NCBI GenBank assembly: GCA_050010535.1
Contig: JBEKKT010000026.1
Span: 1 to 33,712 of the forward strand
DNA: 33,712 nt
Reading direction: 5' to 3'
Origin: JAJRAG01 sp050010535
GTDB taxonomy: Archaea; Thermoplasmatota; Thermoplasmata; Methanomassiliicoccales; JACIVX01
Shown in pieces: positions 1 to 7,610 of this stretch. Every line of letters starts with the position of its first letter. Positions within the stretch are counted from its first letter, which is position 1. The position numbers were made by a program, and so were the translations under genes. Under the pieces are notes generated by a model. That model saw only the letters and a list, made by a program, of their open reading frames with translations, was not told the origin of the DNA and did not search any database.

Positions 1-1
1 G

Positions 2-406
2 TCGAAAGCAGAAGACCCGGTTATTGGGATGAAGGTCGGCGACATCGTCAAGGCCATCGGCAGGGGCTTCTCCCCGCACAGGGCGTTCAGGCTTCTGGAC
101 GATGACGAGTACCTCGAGTCGATCGACATAAGGGACTACGTCGGGAAGAAGACGAACAACGTCGTCAGGATGAGGGCGAGGATCATCGGCTCTAACGGCA
201 AGACCCGGAGGATAATCGAGGAGCTGACCCTTGCATCTATATCGATCTACGGCAGCACCGTCTCCATCATCGCCAACGATCTCCAGCTTCCGATCGCGAG
301 GACCGCCATCGACATGCTGTTGAGGGGCAGCGAGCACGCGACAGTTTATCGGTACCTGGAGAGATGCAGACCGCAGCTCAGGATGGGAGAGATGGGGTTC
401 GCGTAG
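2..406 (+). CDS. KH-domain RNA-binding protein (archaeal Pno1/Dim2-like), 5' partial
   Basis: The reading frame is open from base 2, so the start lies outside the window; an internal ATG at 29 is probably not the start. The visible 134 residues contain a second KH domain with the RNA-binding loop IIGSNGKTRR, followed by the helix and strand IIEELTLASISIYG. The C-terminus ends in a basic tail. Archaeal proteins of this type resemble eukaryotic Krr1/Pno1 (Dim2), which act in maturation of the small-subunit rRNA. The job in ribosome biogenesis is family knowledge, not something seen here. A TATA-like element for the next gene starts right at the stop codon, so the two are probably transcribed separately. 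Confidence 0.8.
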   Translation, partial: SKAEDPVIGMKVGDIVKAIGRGFSPHRAFRLLDDDEYLESIDIRDYVGKKTNNVVRMRARIIGSNGKTRRIIEELTLASISIYGSTVSIIANDLQLPIARTAIDMLLRGSEHATVYRYLERCRPQLRMGEMGFA

Positions 407-437
407 ATTAGATATCAAGAAGTGCATCTCTGTGGCG

Positions 438-995
438 ATGGATTGGATTGACGAATTCGACGTGGAGTTGAAAAGCCTGGAAGGGAAGCGGGCGAAGAAG
501 AAGGACGGCCGCTCCGATCTGACCAGAGACCTGTCGGTCATCTACCTAAACGTCATGGTCCGTTTCGCTATCAACACCGACGCCGAGATGAAGATGCTCC
601 CCAACCAATGGGACATCGCCACCTACCACGGAGACAAGAAGTGGGACATCAAGAAGCGCACCGACTTCGACCAGATCGATGAGCTTATCATCGCCGACGA
701 CAGGCCGCACGGCTCCGCGATGATGACCGAGTTCTTTTCTAAGAAAGGGTTCGAGAGCCTCCGCAGCGGCTTTCTCGTTCCGGAGACCATCGAGGGAAAG
801 AAGAAATGGACCTTTTACGTCGCGAACGAGTCGACCGTCGACAAGGCTTCTCTCTCGAAGATATGGAACGACCTCCGCCGAGGCATCGAGATGTGGTACG
901 ATTCCGTCCTTAGAGGGGACATCGCCCCGCTCAGGGAGTTCTGCGATAGGAATTACCAGAAAGCCTCGCCTCCGACCATTCCGGACAATCTTTAA
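438..995 (+). CDS. Hypothetical protein, 185 aa
   Basis: I do not recognise this protein. It is soluble, lysine- and tryptophan-containing, with a charged N-terminus (KRAKKKDGR near residue 20) and no membrane segment. A TATA-like TTAGATATC at about 406-414 lies some 25-28 bases before ATG 438, and there is no Shine-Dalgarno, so a leaderless start at ATG 438 is preferred over GTG 432. Codon use matches the neighbours, with many G/C-ending codons, and the opposite-strand open frame at 546-1109 looks like a shadow. It sits between the KH-domain protein and Pus10, so a link to RNA metabolism is possible, but nothing in the sequence shows one. Confidence 0.7.
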   Translation: MDWIDEFDVELKSLEGKRAKKKDGRSDLTRDLSVIYLNVMVRFAINTDAEMKMLPNQWDIATYHGDKKWDIKKRTDFDQIDELIIADDRPHGSAMMTEFFSKKGFESLRSGFLVPETIEGKKKWTFYVANESTVDKASLSKIWNDLRRGIEMWYDSVLRGDIAPLREFCDRNYQKASPPTIPDNL

Positions 996-1009
996 TAAGG
1001 GCAGGCAAT
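990..1009 (+). promoter_or_regulatory. Pus10 promoter: TATA box plus CAGGCAAT
   Basis: CTTTAATAA at 990-998 overlaps the stop codon of the upstream gene and is centred about 27 bases before ATG 1021, the spacing expected for a leaderless archaeal mRNA. CAGGCAAT at 1002-1009 lies just downstream of the TATA box. The same octamer is found at nearly the same spacing at the L15e promoter (11270-11277). Confidence 0.55.
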
Positions 1010-1020
1010 TAGTCCCCCGG

Positions 1021-2259
1021 ATGAACGACATTGCATCGAAGGCTGACATCGCCCTTGAGAGGGACCTGTGCGACCACTGTCTCGGCAGGGTGTTCGCTCT
1101 TGTCGACACGGGAACGACGAACGAAGCCAGGGGACGGTCGGCTCGTGCGATTGTCAGACTGGAGCGCGAGAAGAAAGGAGAAGAGCTCTCGCCTCATGAG
1201 AAATGCTGGCTCTGCGAGGATATCTTCGACTCGCTCTCGAGGTTCGCAGAGGCGGCCATCAAGGCGCTCTCGAGGGTCGAGTACAACAACTTCCTGATTG
1301 GGACTAGAGTGGACCCGGAGATCCAGGAGAGAGAGGAGCGGCTCTGGAGCGAGGTCGGCCAGGAAACGGCCGAACCGATCAAGGCCGAGCTGAACAGAGA
1401 GATAGGGAAGGTCGTGGAGGCAAGGGTCGGAAAGCCAGTAGAGTTCGACACTCCAGACGTCGTTGCCCTCATCGACACCCGCTTCGCCCAGGTCGACCTC
1501 GACGTGTCGCCGCTTTTCATATACGGTCGCTACAAGAAGCGCGTCAGGGATATTCCCCAGACACGCTGGCCATGCAGGATGTGCAGGGGCAAGGGTTGTG
1601 AGCGGTGCAACTTCACCGGAAAGATATATCCCACCAGCGTACAGGAGGTGATTGGGGACCCGATCAAGACTGCAGCGGAGGGGACGAACCATTTCTTCCA
1701 CGGTATGGGAAGAGAGGATATCGACGCTAGGATGCTCGGCTCTGGAAGGCCGTTCGTCATCGAGATCCGGCAGCCGAAGAAGCGGAACCTCGACCTCAAG
1801 TCGCTCGAGAACATCATCAACGAGAATGGTAGGGACCGCGTCGAGGCGATCGGCCTCAGACCCTCGTCCAGAGAGGAAGTGAGGAGGGTCAAGGCGGCTA
1901 CTCCGAACAAGACCTACAGGGTCGAAGTTGCCATCCGTGGCAAAGTTGATAAGGCAAAGATTAATGAGGTACTTCATTCATTCAAACGCACTCGTATCAC
2001 GCAGCACACACCAGTTAGGGTGGCCCACAGAAGAGCTGACATGGCGAGGGAGCGGGAGATCATCGAACTTCATCTGGAAGAACTCGTTGAGGGCTCCTTC
2101 ACCTTCGTCGCAAGGACTGAGGCGGGGACCTACGTTAAGGAGTTCGTCCACGGAGACGGCGGACGGACGAGACCGAGCCTCTCCGAAGCTCTCGGCGTAC
2201 CCTGCGAGGTGAGGGCTCTGGACGTGATCGAAGTTAACGATGGCACTAGCGAGGAATGA
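1021..2259 (+). CDS. pus10: tRNA pseudouridine(54/55) synthase Pus10
   Basis: Archaeal Pus10 makes pseudouridine at positions 54 and 55 of the tRNA T-loop. The 412-residue length fits the family. The N-terminal THUMP-containing region carries two CxxC pairs (C17/C20 in CDHC, C62/C65 in CWLC) for zinc. A further cysteine cluster CRMCRGKGCERC lies at about 185-196. The catalytic motif GREDIDARMLG is at about 230-240, and its aspartate is the expected nucleophile. The conserved C-terminal segment GTYVKEFVHGDGGRT is present. The start at ATG 1021 is supported by the TATA box about 27 bases upstream. The stop codon lies 2 bases before the preferred start of L21e, suggesting co-transcription with rpl21e and rpoF, a common archaeal arrangement. 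Confidence 0.95.
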   Translation: MNDIASKADIALERDLCDHCLGRVFALVDTGTTNEARGRSARAIVRLEREKKGEELSPHEKCWLCEDIFDSLSRFAEAAIKALSRVEYNNFLIGTRVDPEIQEREERLWSEVGQETAEPIKAELNREIGKVVEARVGKPVEFDTPDVVALIDTRFAQVDLDVSPLFIYGRYKKRVRDIPQTRWPCRMCRGKGCERCNFTGKIYPTSVQEVIGDPIKTAAEGTNHFFHGMGREDIDARMLGSGRPFVIEIRQPKKRNLDLKSLENIINENGRDRVEAIGLRPSSREEVRRVKAATPNKTYRVEVAIRGKVDKAKINEVLHSFKRTRITQHTPVRVAHRRADMAREREIIELHLEELVEGSFTFVARTEAGTYVKEFVHGDGGRTRPSLSEALGVPCEVRALDVIEVNDGTSEE

Positions 2260-2261
2260 AC

Positions 2262-2555
2262 ATGGTAAAGGCGTCGAGTGGAAGTAGGAACAAATCGAGA
2301 AGCGTAATGAGGAGGCGCCCGAGGGAGCGGGGCCTGTCTCCGATCACTCGTGAGTTTCAACAGTTCGAGGCTGGCGAGAAGGTTAACATCATCATCGACC
2401 CTAGTGTCCATCATGGGGCTCCGGACATACGGTTCCAGGGCAAGACCGGCACGGTTGTCGAGAGCAGGGGAAGGGCCTTCGTGCTGAAAGTCCTGGATGG
2501 TGACAAGATCAAGACGGTCATCGCCACCCCCGAACATTTGAGAAGGGCTGCGTAG
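2262..2555 (+). CDS. rpl21e: 50S ribosomal protein L21e
   Basis: This is a small basic protein of the large ribosomal subunit. It begins MVKASSGSRNKSR and contains the family segment FEAGEKVNIIIDPSVHHGAPD, followed by the SH3-like core FQGKTGTVVESRGRAFVLKV, so it is about 97 residues long as expected. I chose ATG 2262 rather than the in-frame ATG 2256 because GAGG at 2251-2254 then sits 7 bases upstream and because L21e proteins normally start MVKAS or similar. It follows pus10 directly and precedes rpoF by 12 bases, forming a translation/transcription operon. Confidence 0.95.
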   Translation: MVKASSGSRNKSRSVMRRRPRERGLSPITREFQQFEAGEKVNIIIDPSVHHGAPDIRFQGKTGTVVESRGRAFVLKVLDGDKIKTVIATPEHLRRAA

Positions 2556-2567
2556 GCGGTGTTCACA

Positions 2568-2888
2568 ATGTCCGACGAGCGTTACGTCACTCTCAGCGAG
2601 GTCGAGCACATGCTGGCGGAAGAAAGCAAGGAACGTGAGCTCACAAGCGAGCAGAAGCTCGCGAAGGACCACGCCGACAAGATAAAGAAGCTTCCACTCG
2701 ACAAGGCCCAGAAGCTCTTCAAGGAGCTCAAGGGTCTCGACTTCATTTCCGATGCAATTGCCACTAAGATCGTGGACATCCTGCCAACTCACAACGATGA
2801 CATTCGCATTCTCTTCGCCAAAGAAAGATCGATCCTGGAGAAGAAGCACATCGACCAGATTCTCAAAATCGTGGAGAAGTATCTCTAG
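2568..2888 (+). CDS. rpoF: DNA-directed RNA polymerase subunit F (Rpb4)
   Basis: This is the archaeal Rpb4 homologue, which pairs with Rpb7 (RpoE) to form the polymerase stalk. The 106 residues start MSDERYVTLSEVEHML and contain the HRDC-like helical core ending in LPTHNDDIRILFAKER and a final helix LDQILKIVEKYL-like (here IDQILKIVEKYL). ATG 2568 is preferred to GTG 2559 because GGTG at 2558-2561 is then a ribosome binding site at good spacing. The order L21e, RpoF, DUF655, KsgA is widespread in euryarchaea and suggests one operon. Confidence 0.93.
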   Translation: MSDERYVTLSEVEHMLAEESKERELTSEQKLAKDHADKIKKLPLDKAQKLFKELKGLDFISDAIATKIVDILPTHNDDIRILFAKERSILEKKHIDQILKIVEKYL

Positions 2889-2899
2889 GTCGTGATACC

Positions 2900-3448
2900 T
2901 TGGAAGATTTTGCGCACCTTCTTGACTATCTACCCCAGGGACTTGCTACTGAAAGGACCTTCAAGAGAGAACCTCTGGCGTACGCCCTGGGCGAGAGCGA
3001 GTTCAAGCTGTTCGAACTCGTTCCGAAACCGAATGCCCCACTGCAGATAGGGCAGCGGGTCTACATCGGGAAGGAAGCAGAGAAGAGAGCGGAGATACAG
3101 CATGTCAAGAGGAGGGTTAGCTTCGAGGAGCTGACGACCGCCGCGCAGAAGGAGCTTCCTTTCGTTATCGTCGACGTCGTGAAGATCCAAGAGGTGCGGT
3201 TCGTGCAGTTCTTCAACGAGGCTCAGGCGATAACGACGAGATTCCACATGCTCGAGCTGCTTCCGGGTCTTGGGAAGAAGACGATGTGGTCGATACTCGA
3301 AGAAAGAAAGAAAGGCAAGTTCCTAAGCTTCGAGGACATGGCGAAGCGGATCCCATCGGTCAAGCACCCGGAGAAGCTCATTTCGAAGCGGATCGAGATC
3401 GAGCTGTCCGACCCGGGCCAGAAGTATCATCTGTTCGTAGCTAGATGA
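2900..3448 (+). CDS. DUF655 family protein
   Basis: This 182-residue protein belongs to the archaeal DUF655 family, usually found between rpoF and ksgA as here. The N-terminal half is an OB-like β-rich region (LGESEFKLFELVPK, LQIGQRVYIGK). The C-terminal half has a helix-hairpin-helix-like segment, LLPGLGKKTMWSILEERKKG, which suggests nucleic acid binding. The start is TTG 2900; no ATG fits the conserved N-terminus MEDFAHLLDYLPQG. Its biochemical role is not established as far as I know. Co-location with ribosome and polymerase genes points to RNA metabolism, which is inference. Confidence 0.85.
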   Translation: MEDFAHLLDYLPQGLATERTFKREPLAYALGESEFKLFELVPKPNAPLQIGQRVYIGKEAEKRAEIQHVKRRVSFEELTTAAQKELPFVIVDVVKIQEVRFVQFFNEAQAITTRFHMLELLPGLGKKTMWSILEERKKGKFLSFEDMAKRIPSVKHPEKLISKRIEIELSDPGQKYHLFVAR

Positions 3449-3458
3449 TTGCCCTAGA

Positions 3459-4250
3459 ATGAAGCCTTCCGAGATTCAGGCGATCCTGACGGAGTATTCT
3501 GTCAGACCCGGCAAGCAGAAGGGGCAGAATTTTCTCATGGACGAACGGGTCGCGGATCGTGAAGTCGGTTACGCCGGGATAGAACCTGTTGACAATGTGC
3601 TGGAGATCGGCCCGGGACTTGCCATGCTCACCGAGAGGCTGATTCCCAAAGCGAATAGGGTCATCGGCATCGAGTACGACCCCGGACTCTGCAGGTTCCT
3701 GAGAGAGAGGTACGGGGACAGGATTGAGCTCATCGAGGGCGACGCTCTCGAGGTCGAATTCCCCAAGTTCGACAAGATGGTCTCGAACATACCGTACAAC
3801 ATCTCCTCCCCTCTCATTTTCAAATTGCTGGCCTACCATTTCGATAGAGCAGTCATAATGATCCAGAAGGAATTCGCGGAGAGGATGGTCGCGAAGCCCG
3901 ACACGGACGATTACTCAAGACTGACAGTGAACACGTACTACCGGGCGGAGTGCGGGGTGTTGGAGCACGTCCCGAGGTCGAGATTCTGGCCTGAGCCAGA
4001 GGTCGACTCGACGATCATCATGCTCTCCCCGAGACCCCCACCCTTCAAGATCAAGGACGAGAAGCTCTTCTTCAGGCTGCTTGACGGGCTCTTCCAGCAT
4101 CGGAGAAAGAAGATATCGACGATCCTCAAAATGAAGCGCATCGCCGTTGAACGCATATCGACGCTGCCATACGTCGACCTCAGGGTCGAAGCACTATCAC
4201 CGGAGCAGATCGGGGAACTGTCCGATTCGATATCCGCCCTCAAAGGATGA
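3459..4250 (+). CDS. ksgA: 16S rRNA (adenine-N6,N6)-dimethyltransferase KsgA/Dim1
   Basis: The enzyme dimethylates two adjacent adenines in the 3' terminal hairpin of 16S rRNA during late small-subunit assembly. The 263 residues begin with KQKGQNFLMD, the family's QNFL signature. The SAM-binding motif LEIGPGLAMLTE is at about 48-59, the acidic motif GIEYDP follows, and the catalytic NIPYNISSP is at about 113-121. The C-terminal domain contains GLFQHRRKKI. The start ATG 3459 lies 10 bases after the DUF655 stop. The last 11 bases overlap the 3' end of the convergent DUF1611 gene. Confidence 0.96.
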   Translation: MKPSEIQAILTEYSVRPGKQKGQNFLMDERVADREVGYAGIEPVDNVLEIGPGLAMLTERLIPKANRVIGIEYDPGLCRFLRERYGDRIELIEGDALEVEFPKFDKMVSNIPYNISSPLIFKLLAYHFDRAVIMIQKEFAERMVAKPDTDDYSRLTVNTYYRAECGVLEHVPRSRFWPEPEVDSTIIMLSPRPPPFKIKDEKLFFRLLDGLFQHRRKKISTILKMKRIAVERISTLPYVDLRVEALSPEQIGELSDSISALKG

Positions 4251-5310
4251 GGTAAGGGAAGCGATCGACGATCGCCTTCGCGAGCCTGTCCGATCCTTCC
4301 TTCAGGACATCCACCGCCGGCACTCCGTATCGCGTCTCATGCTGTCTGCAAACCTCGTCGATCTTGTCCGGGTCCAGACCCTCATGATTGATGGCCAGGG
4401 CGATAACTGGTGATCGTGAGTATACCTCCATCGATGCCATCTCATTGCGCAGGTTGGGAAGGGGAAGCTTCAACGATACGTCATAGTTCCTGTACTTCCT
4501 GCCGGGCGCGTGCACCAAGATGACCGCATTAGGCTTCGAGGCCTGGATTATCGCCCTCGTGCCGCAGATATATACTGGATGCGTCAGGCTTCCCTGGCCC
4601 TCGATGATGATGACCTTCGGCTTCTCGTTGATGTACGCCTCGTAGATCGCGTTCTCGAGTTCGCCGACCATGTAATCGCCATGGATCGCGTCCAGAGGCA
4701 CGCCGTACTTCGCGCCCTGGAGCAGCCCAGTCTGGCCGGTCGCGACGAACTCGCTTTTGATGCCCATCTTGTTCAGCCCTTCGACAAGCTCGATCGCGGT
4801 CGTCCTCTTCCCGATCGCGCTATCGGTCCCGAGCACTGGGATCTTGAGAGCATCGATCTCGCTTGCAAGGTTTCGATACTTGTGCATCAGATGCATCGGA
4901 GGCTCTTTCCTGATGTCTTCGATGCTTGCTCCACCTTTCTTGGCCGCCTCAACGAACTCCGAATCGTCCCCTAGGAACTCGTGCAGACCAGCGATGACGT
5001 CGATCCCCTCCGACAGCGCCTTCGTGACCGTCGATCTGAACTCCTTCGGAAGGAAACCTCCGATAGTGGCCACACCGATGATCAGATGAGACGGCTTCAT
5101 ACCAAGAGACGAGAGGGCATCTTCCAATGAGCCGAAGACTGGGATACTCCTCTTGATCCCGTCTACGACCTCCCCCGCATCCTTCCCCGCCTCGGTGCTG
5201 TCTATCACCCCGACTATCCTGTACTTCTTCGAGAACCGAATGAGACCGCGCGCTGTCTTGCCAGTCGTCGTCTTTAGCTTTCCATCGCAGAGAATGATCG
5301 CTTCGTTCAT
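4240..5310 (-). CDS. DUF1611 family protein (DgcN-like)
   Basis: The protein is 356 residues when started at ATG 5310. A longer frame back to 5508 would run into the divergent DUF169 gene and adds an unlikely arginine-rich leader. The N-terminal half looks like a Rossmann-type domain (YRIVGVIDSTEAGKDAGEVV, then LIIGVATIGGFLP). The C-terminal half has a P-loop-like GTDSAIGKRTT and a later IIIEGQGSLTHP. This two-domain architecture is that of DUF1611. Some members have been named DgcN and linked to D-glutamate N-acetylation, but I see no dgcA-like partner gene here, so the substrate is open. A TATA-like GTTAACTATT lies about 24 bases upstream of ATG 5310. Confidence 0.8.
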   Translation of the reverse strand: MNEAIILCDGKLKTTTGKTARGLIRFSKKYRIVGVIDSTEAGKDAGEVVDGIKRSIPVFGSLEDALSSLGMKPSHLIIGVATIGGFLPKEFRSTVTKALSEGIDVIAGLHEFLGDDSEFVEAAKKGGASIEDIRKEPPMHLMHKYRNLASEIDALKIPVLGTDSAIGKRTTAIELVEGLNKMGIKSEFVATGQTGLLQGAKYGVPLDAIHGDYMVGELENAIYEAYINEKPKVIIIEGQGSLTHPVYICGTRAIIQASKPNAVILVHAPGRKYRNYDVSLKLPLPNLRNEMASMEVYSRSPVIALAINHEGLDPDKIDEVCRQHETRYGVPAVDVLKEGSDRLAKAIVDRFPYLIL

Positions 5311-5449
5311 CAGAGGTTGGAAGGGAGAATAGTTAACAATCTCAAATACCTTCCTGAGAGAGGCAGAGTCCCGTATAGAAGTTGCAGGGGGTGTGAGGCA
5401 ATCCTTTAGTCCCGCACGCCGATAACGCCGTCTCGAACGGTGAAAGCCG

Positions 5450-6220
5450 ATGTCTTCGCTGTCGATAGCAGAAATAGGGAAGAAGCTCACAAAAGCCGGA
5501 AGGCTCAAGATGAGGCCGTTGTGCGTCTACGGAGCGGCTGTCGTTCCCTGCGAATCTGTTGCGGCGGCGAAGGTAAACAGGTGTCTTTCAGAAGCGGTTC
5601 TCGAAATTGCCCTCAAGCATGGCATGCCTCCGATACATCTGGGGGAGAACATGCTCGAAGGGGTTTGCCCCGGCGGACAATCCTGGCTCGGCTACATCCC
5701 ATTCCATCCGCACCTCAAGGACTTCATCTCGGTCGGCTCCACTGAGTTCAGGGGAGGCGTGGCCGAATACTACAAAGCTAGTCGGGAGGTCGCGGAGAAG
5801 AGCATGGAAGCTGTCGGCAAGCTAATGCCTCTCGGGAAATACACGATCATATCCGGATGCGACCACCTGCCCTTCGGGGCCTCTGGTGTCAAGGCCATCA
5901 CTTGCTTCGGGAACGCCGAGCAGATAAGGAACCTGTGTGGACTCATTCACTTCAGAAGCATGAGGCCGTTCAGTTCGACCATCATCCCATGGGGTCCGGC
6001 CTGCGCGACTATGATCACTTATCCCGCCGGCATCGCTGAGAAGGCTCCTGACGACACCGCGTTCGTCGGCCCCACCGATCCAACCGGCAACGCTTGGTTC
6101 CCGGAGTCCCACCTCGTCATAGGGATCCCAATCAAGATAGCGAGGCAGATGTGCGATGACCTCGACGACTCTTTCATAGCTAAGAAACCTGGATTGGCTT
6201 ATCCCCGAAAGAGCGCGTAG
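5450..6220 (+). CDS. DUF169 domain-containing protein
   Basis: This 256-residue soluble protein matches the DUF169 family (COG2043). Features seen are LCVYGAAVVP near residue 25, a cysteine at GVCPGGQSW, the segment ISGCDHLPFGASGVKAI, and PWGPACATMITYP, which carries a further conserved cysteine. The family occurs mainly in anaerobes and methanogens and its function is not established; the conserved Cys and His residues would suit a metal or cofactor site. The start ATG 5450 has a good ribosome binding site, GGTGA, six bases upstream. It is divergent from DUF1611 with 139 bases between the starts, so the two may be co-regulated. Confidence 0.82.
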   Translation: MSSLSIAEIGKKLTKAGRLKMRPLCVYGAAVVPCESVAAAKVNRCLSEAVLEIALKHGMPPIHLGENMLEGVCPGGQSWLGYIPFHPHLKDFISVGSTEFRGGVAEYYKASREVAEKSMEAVGKLMPLGKYTIISGCDHLPFGASGVKAITCFGNAEQIRNLCGLIHFRSMRPFSSTIIPWGPACATMITYPAGIAEKAPDDTAFVGPTDPTGNAWFPESHLVIGIPIKIARQMCDDLDDSFIAKKPGLAYPRKSA

Positions 6221-6259
6221 CAGTGAAAAGCGGGCATCCGTCGACCTGACAATTCAAAG

Positions 6260-6600
6260 TCACCAGGAGTACTCGATCTCGGTTTTTGCACGTCTCTTCC
6301 TCATTCCGTGTTCGCGTTCTCTTTGATCTTCATGATTGAGAGACTTAGGAACGAGGTTACCCAGGACCGCCATCGAAAGCCCCGCTATGATGAACCACGG
6401 CTGAACCCCGAAGGCATCTGAGAGGGGACCCGGAGCGGCCAAGCTCATCGGCGTCATTGCAAAAGCAGCGCTCGTGACGAGTCACAGGATCCTCCCCCCC
6501 ACGTCCCCTATCGATGCGCTCTGGCAGACGGCATAGTACGCAATACAAAGGTAGTTCGGACGCCAAAGCGAGCTGTCGAAAGATCTCGCTCTGATACGAA
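6260..6600 (-). pseudogene. Decayed C-terminal remnant of an MFS transporter
   Basis: Reading the minus strand in one frame from about 6600 gives ...YYAVCQSASIGDVGGRIL, then a TGA stop at 6482-6484, then LVTSAAFAMTPMSLAAPGPL and SDAFGVQPWFIIAGLSMAVL, ending at 6260 in a charged tail. This is the pattern of the last helices of macrolide-efflux-type MFS proteins (QSxxPPDVQGRVFS..TSAAFAMTPL..GPLADAFG). The same frame continues on both sides of the stop, so I read it as a remnant of a transporter whose N-terminal two-thirds are missing. It follows the PrsW-like gene on the same strand. This accounts for most of the otherwise empty stretch 6221-6604. Confidence 0.6.
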
Positions 6601-6604
6601 AATA

Positions 6605-7306
6605 CTAGCTAGATGCGTCGAGTTCCCTGATCTTCAGCCTCATCAGGCGGAACTCGACACCGACGATGAAGAAACTCCCCAACAGACCGAGCACGTAAAT
6701 CTCCATCGTTCCCATCGGCAGTATCACGCTGATTATTGCGAAGAGGTTGACCGCTGCGTGGATTGCCATGGCGATCAGAACGTATTGGACCCAATGAGCG
6801 CCCCTACCCTGCTGCCTCAACAGCCTGTGTCTCGCTATGCCATATCCGGAAGCGGAGGCGGCGCTCGCATGGAGGATCGTCGATGTTAAAGTCCTCAGAA
6901 TCGCGGTGATAAAGAATACCTCCACCCCCGTCAGAATAGCATCACTGAAGTAGAGGACGTTCTCCGCAGCCGCGAATCCCAGGCCTATAGCAGCGCCGTA
7001 TACCATACCGTTCTCCACCTCGGTCAGCCGCTTGCGAAATGCGAACACTCCGAGAGCCTTCACCACTTCCTCGACTATGGGGGCGATGACGACCGCAAGC
7101 AGCAGGAGCTTCAACTCGTGACTGGGTCCCCCAGGCCCCCAAAGGAATCTATTGAGGATGCTCGTGTTCGTGAAAAGGCCGAAGACTGTCAGAGATTCCA
7201 GGAGGAGAGCGATGCCGAAGGCCCCGGTGCTCCCATACAAGAGAGCAAGGAACACTGCAGACAGCGGTTCCCGCTGGCGGAGCTCTCTGTTGCGGACTAG
7301 TACCAC
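6605..7306 (-). CDS. PrsW-like intramembrane metalloprotease, N-terminus out of frame
   Basis: This is a polytopic membrane protein with the PrsW/CPBP-like zinc protease motifs: IVEEVVKA (EExxK) at about residue 79, GFAAAENVLY with the second conserved Glu, ILHASAASASGYG with a conserved His, and AIHAAVNLF with another His. Members cleave membrane proteins in the lipid bilayer, for example anti-sigma factors in bacteria; an archaeal substrate is unknown. The open frame starts at GTG 7306 within LVRNRELRQREP, which in relatives follows a first membrane helix. That helix is encoded just upstream in a different frame, so the gene has a one-base shift at the A-run 7309-7313 or a non-standard start. 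Confidence 0.75.
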   Translation of the reverse strand: MVLVRNRELRQREPLSAVFLALLYGSTGAFGIALLLESLTVFGLFTNTSILNRFLWGPGGPSHELKLLLLAVVIAPIVEEVVKALGVFAFRKRLTEVENGMVYGAAIGLGFAAAENVLYFSDAILTGVEVFFITAILRTLTSTILHASAASASGYGIARHRLLRQQGRGAHWVQYVLIAMAIHAAVNLFAIISVILPMGTMEIYVLGLLGSFFIVGVEFRLMRLKIRELDASS

Positions 7307-7371
7307 GTAAAAAGTGATGGTAGAACGGCGGCCAGCACGACCGCGGCGGTCTCGAGAGTTCCGATTGCCAT
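7307..7371 (-). other. Displaced first transmembrane helix of the PrsW-like gene
   Basis: ATG 7371 on the minus strand opens MAIGTLETAAVVLAAVLPSL followed by FTWY and a TAG. This is a clean hydrophobic helix of the kind that begins PrsW proteins. Moving one base back after CTTTTT (A-run 7309-7313 on the plus strand) joins it to the main frame as ...PSLFYVVLVRNREL. A one-base deletion in the homopolymer explains the split best. A canonical slippery heptamer is not present. Confidence 0.55.
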
Positions 7372-7610
7372 GTCGCCTGTTCTTTAGGATTCGGCCAGTA
7401 GTTATACATTGTCAAGGACCCGGCAGGAAGCGTCGTGATAGCGAACATGCTGTTCTCTGGTGCTTCCGCCGCCCGAGCGAATCATGAGCGTCCCTTTCAA
7501 GAATGGTATAGTCAGGCGCATTGGCAAGTAAGATCGAGGAGGGGGCTCATTCTGCTTTGACCATCGAAGGCAATGATTTTCTAACTCCGCATGCATATGT
7601 AGTCGATAAC
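7372..7610. other. Intergenic region between PrsW-like and YchF-like genes
   Basis: These 239 bases lie between divergent genes. The minus-strand side contains a TATA-like TGTATAACT at about 7406-7414 that could drive the PrsW-like gene. On the plus-strand side an open frame extends upstream of the YchF-like start to 7521, but its sequence does not resemble the family N-terminus. I see no other feature. Confidence 0.4.

Noticed and set aside
546..1109. Minus-strand open frame of 187 codons opposite the unknown protein.
   Set aside because: Arginine- and proline-rich composition and lack of family features indicate a shadow; the plus frame has a promoter and better composition.
3600..3640. 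KsgA motif I reads EIGPGLAML, apparently missing the third glycine.
   Set aside because: Bacterial KsgA also has EIGPGLA at this place, so it is normal for the family.
4510..5089. Plus-strand frames inside the DUF1611 gene.
   Set aside because: They lie wholly antisense to a clear protein family and have no start signals.
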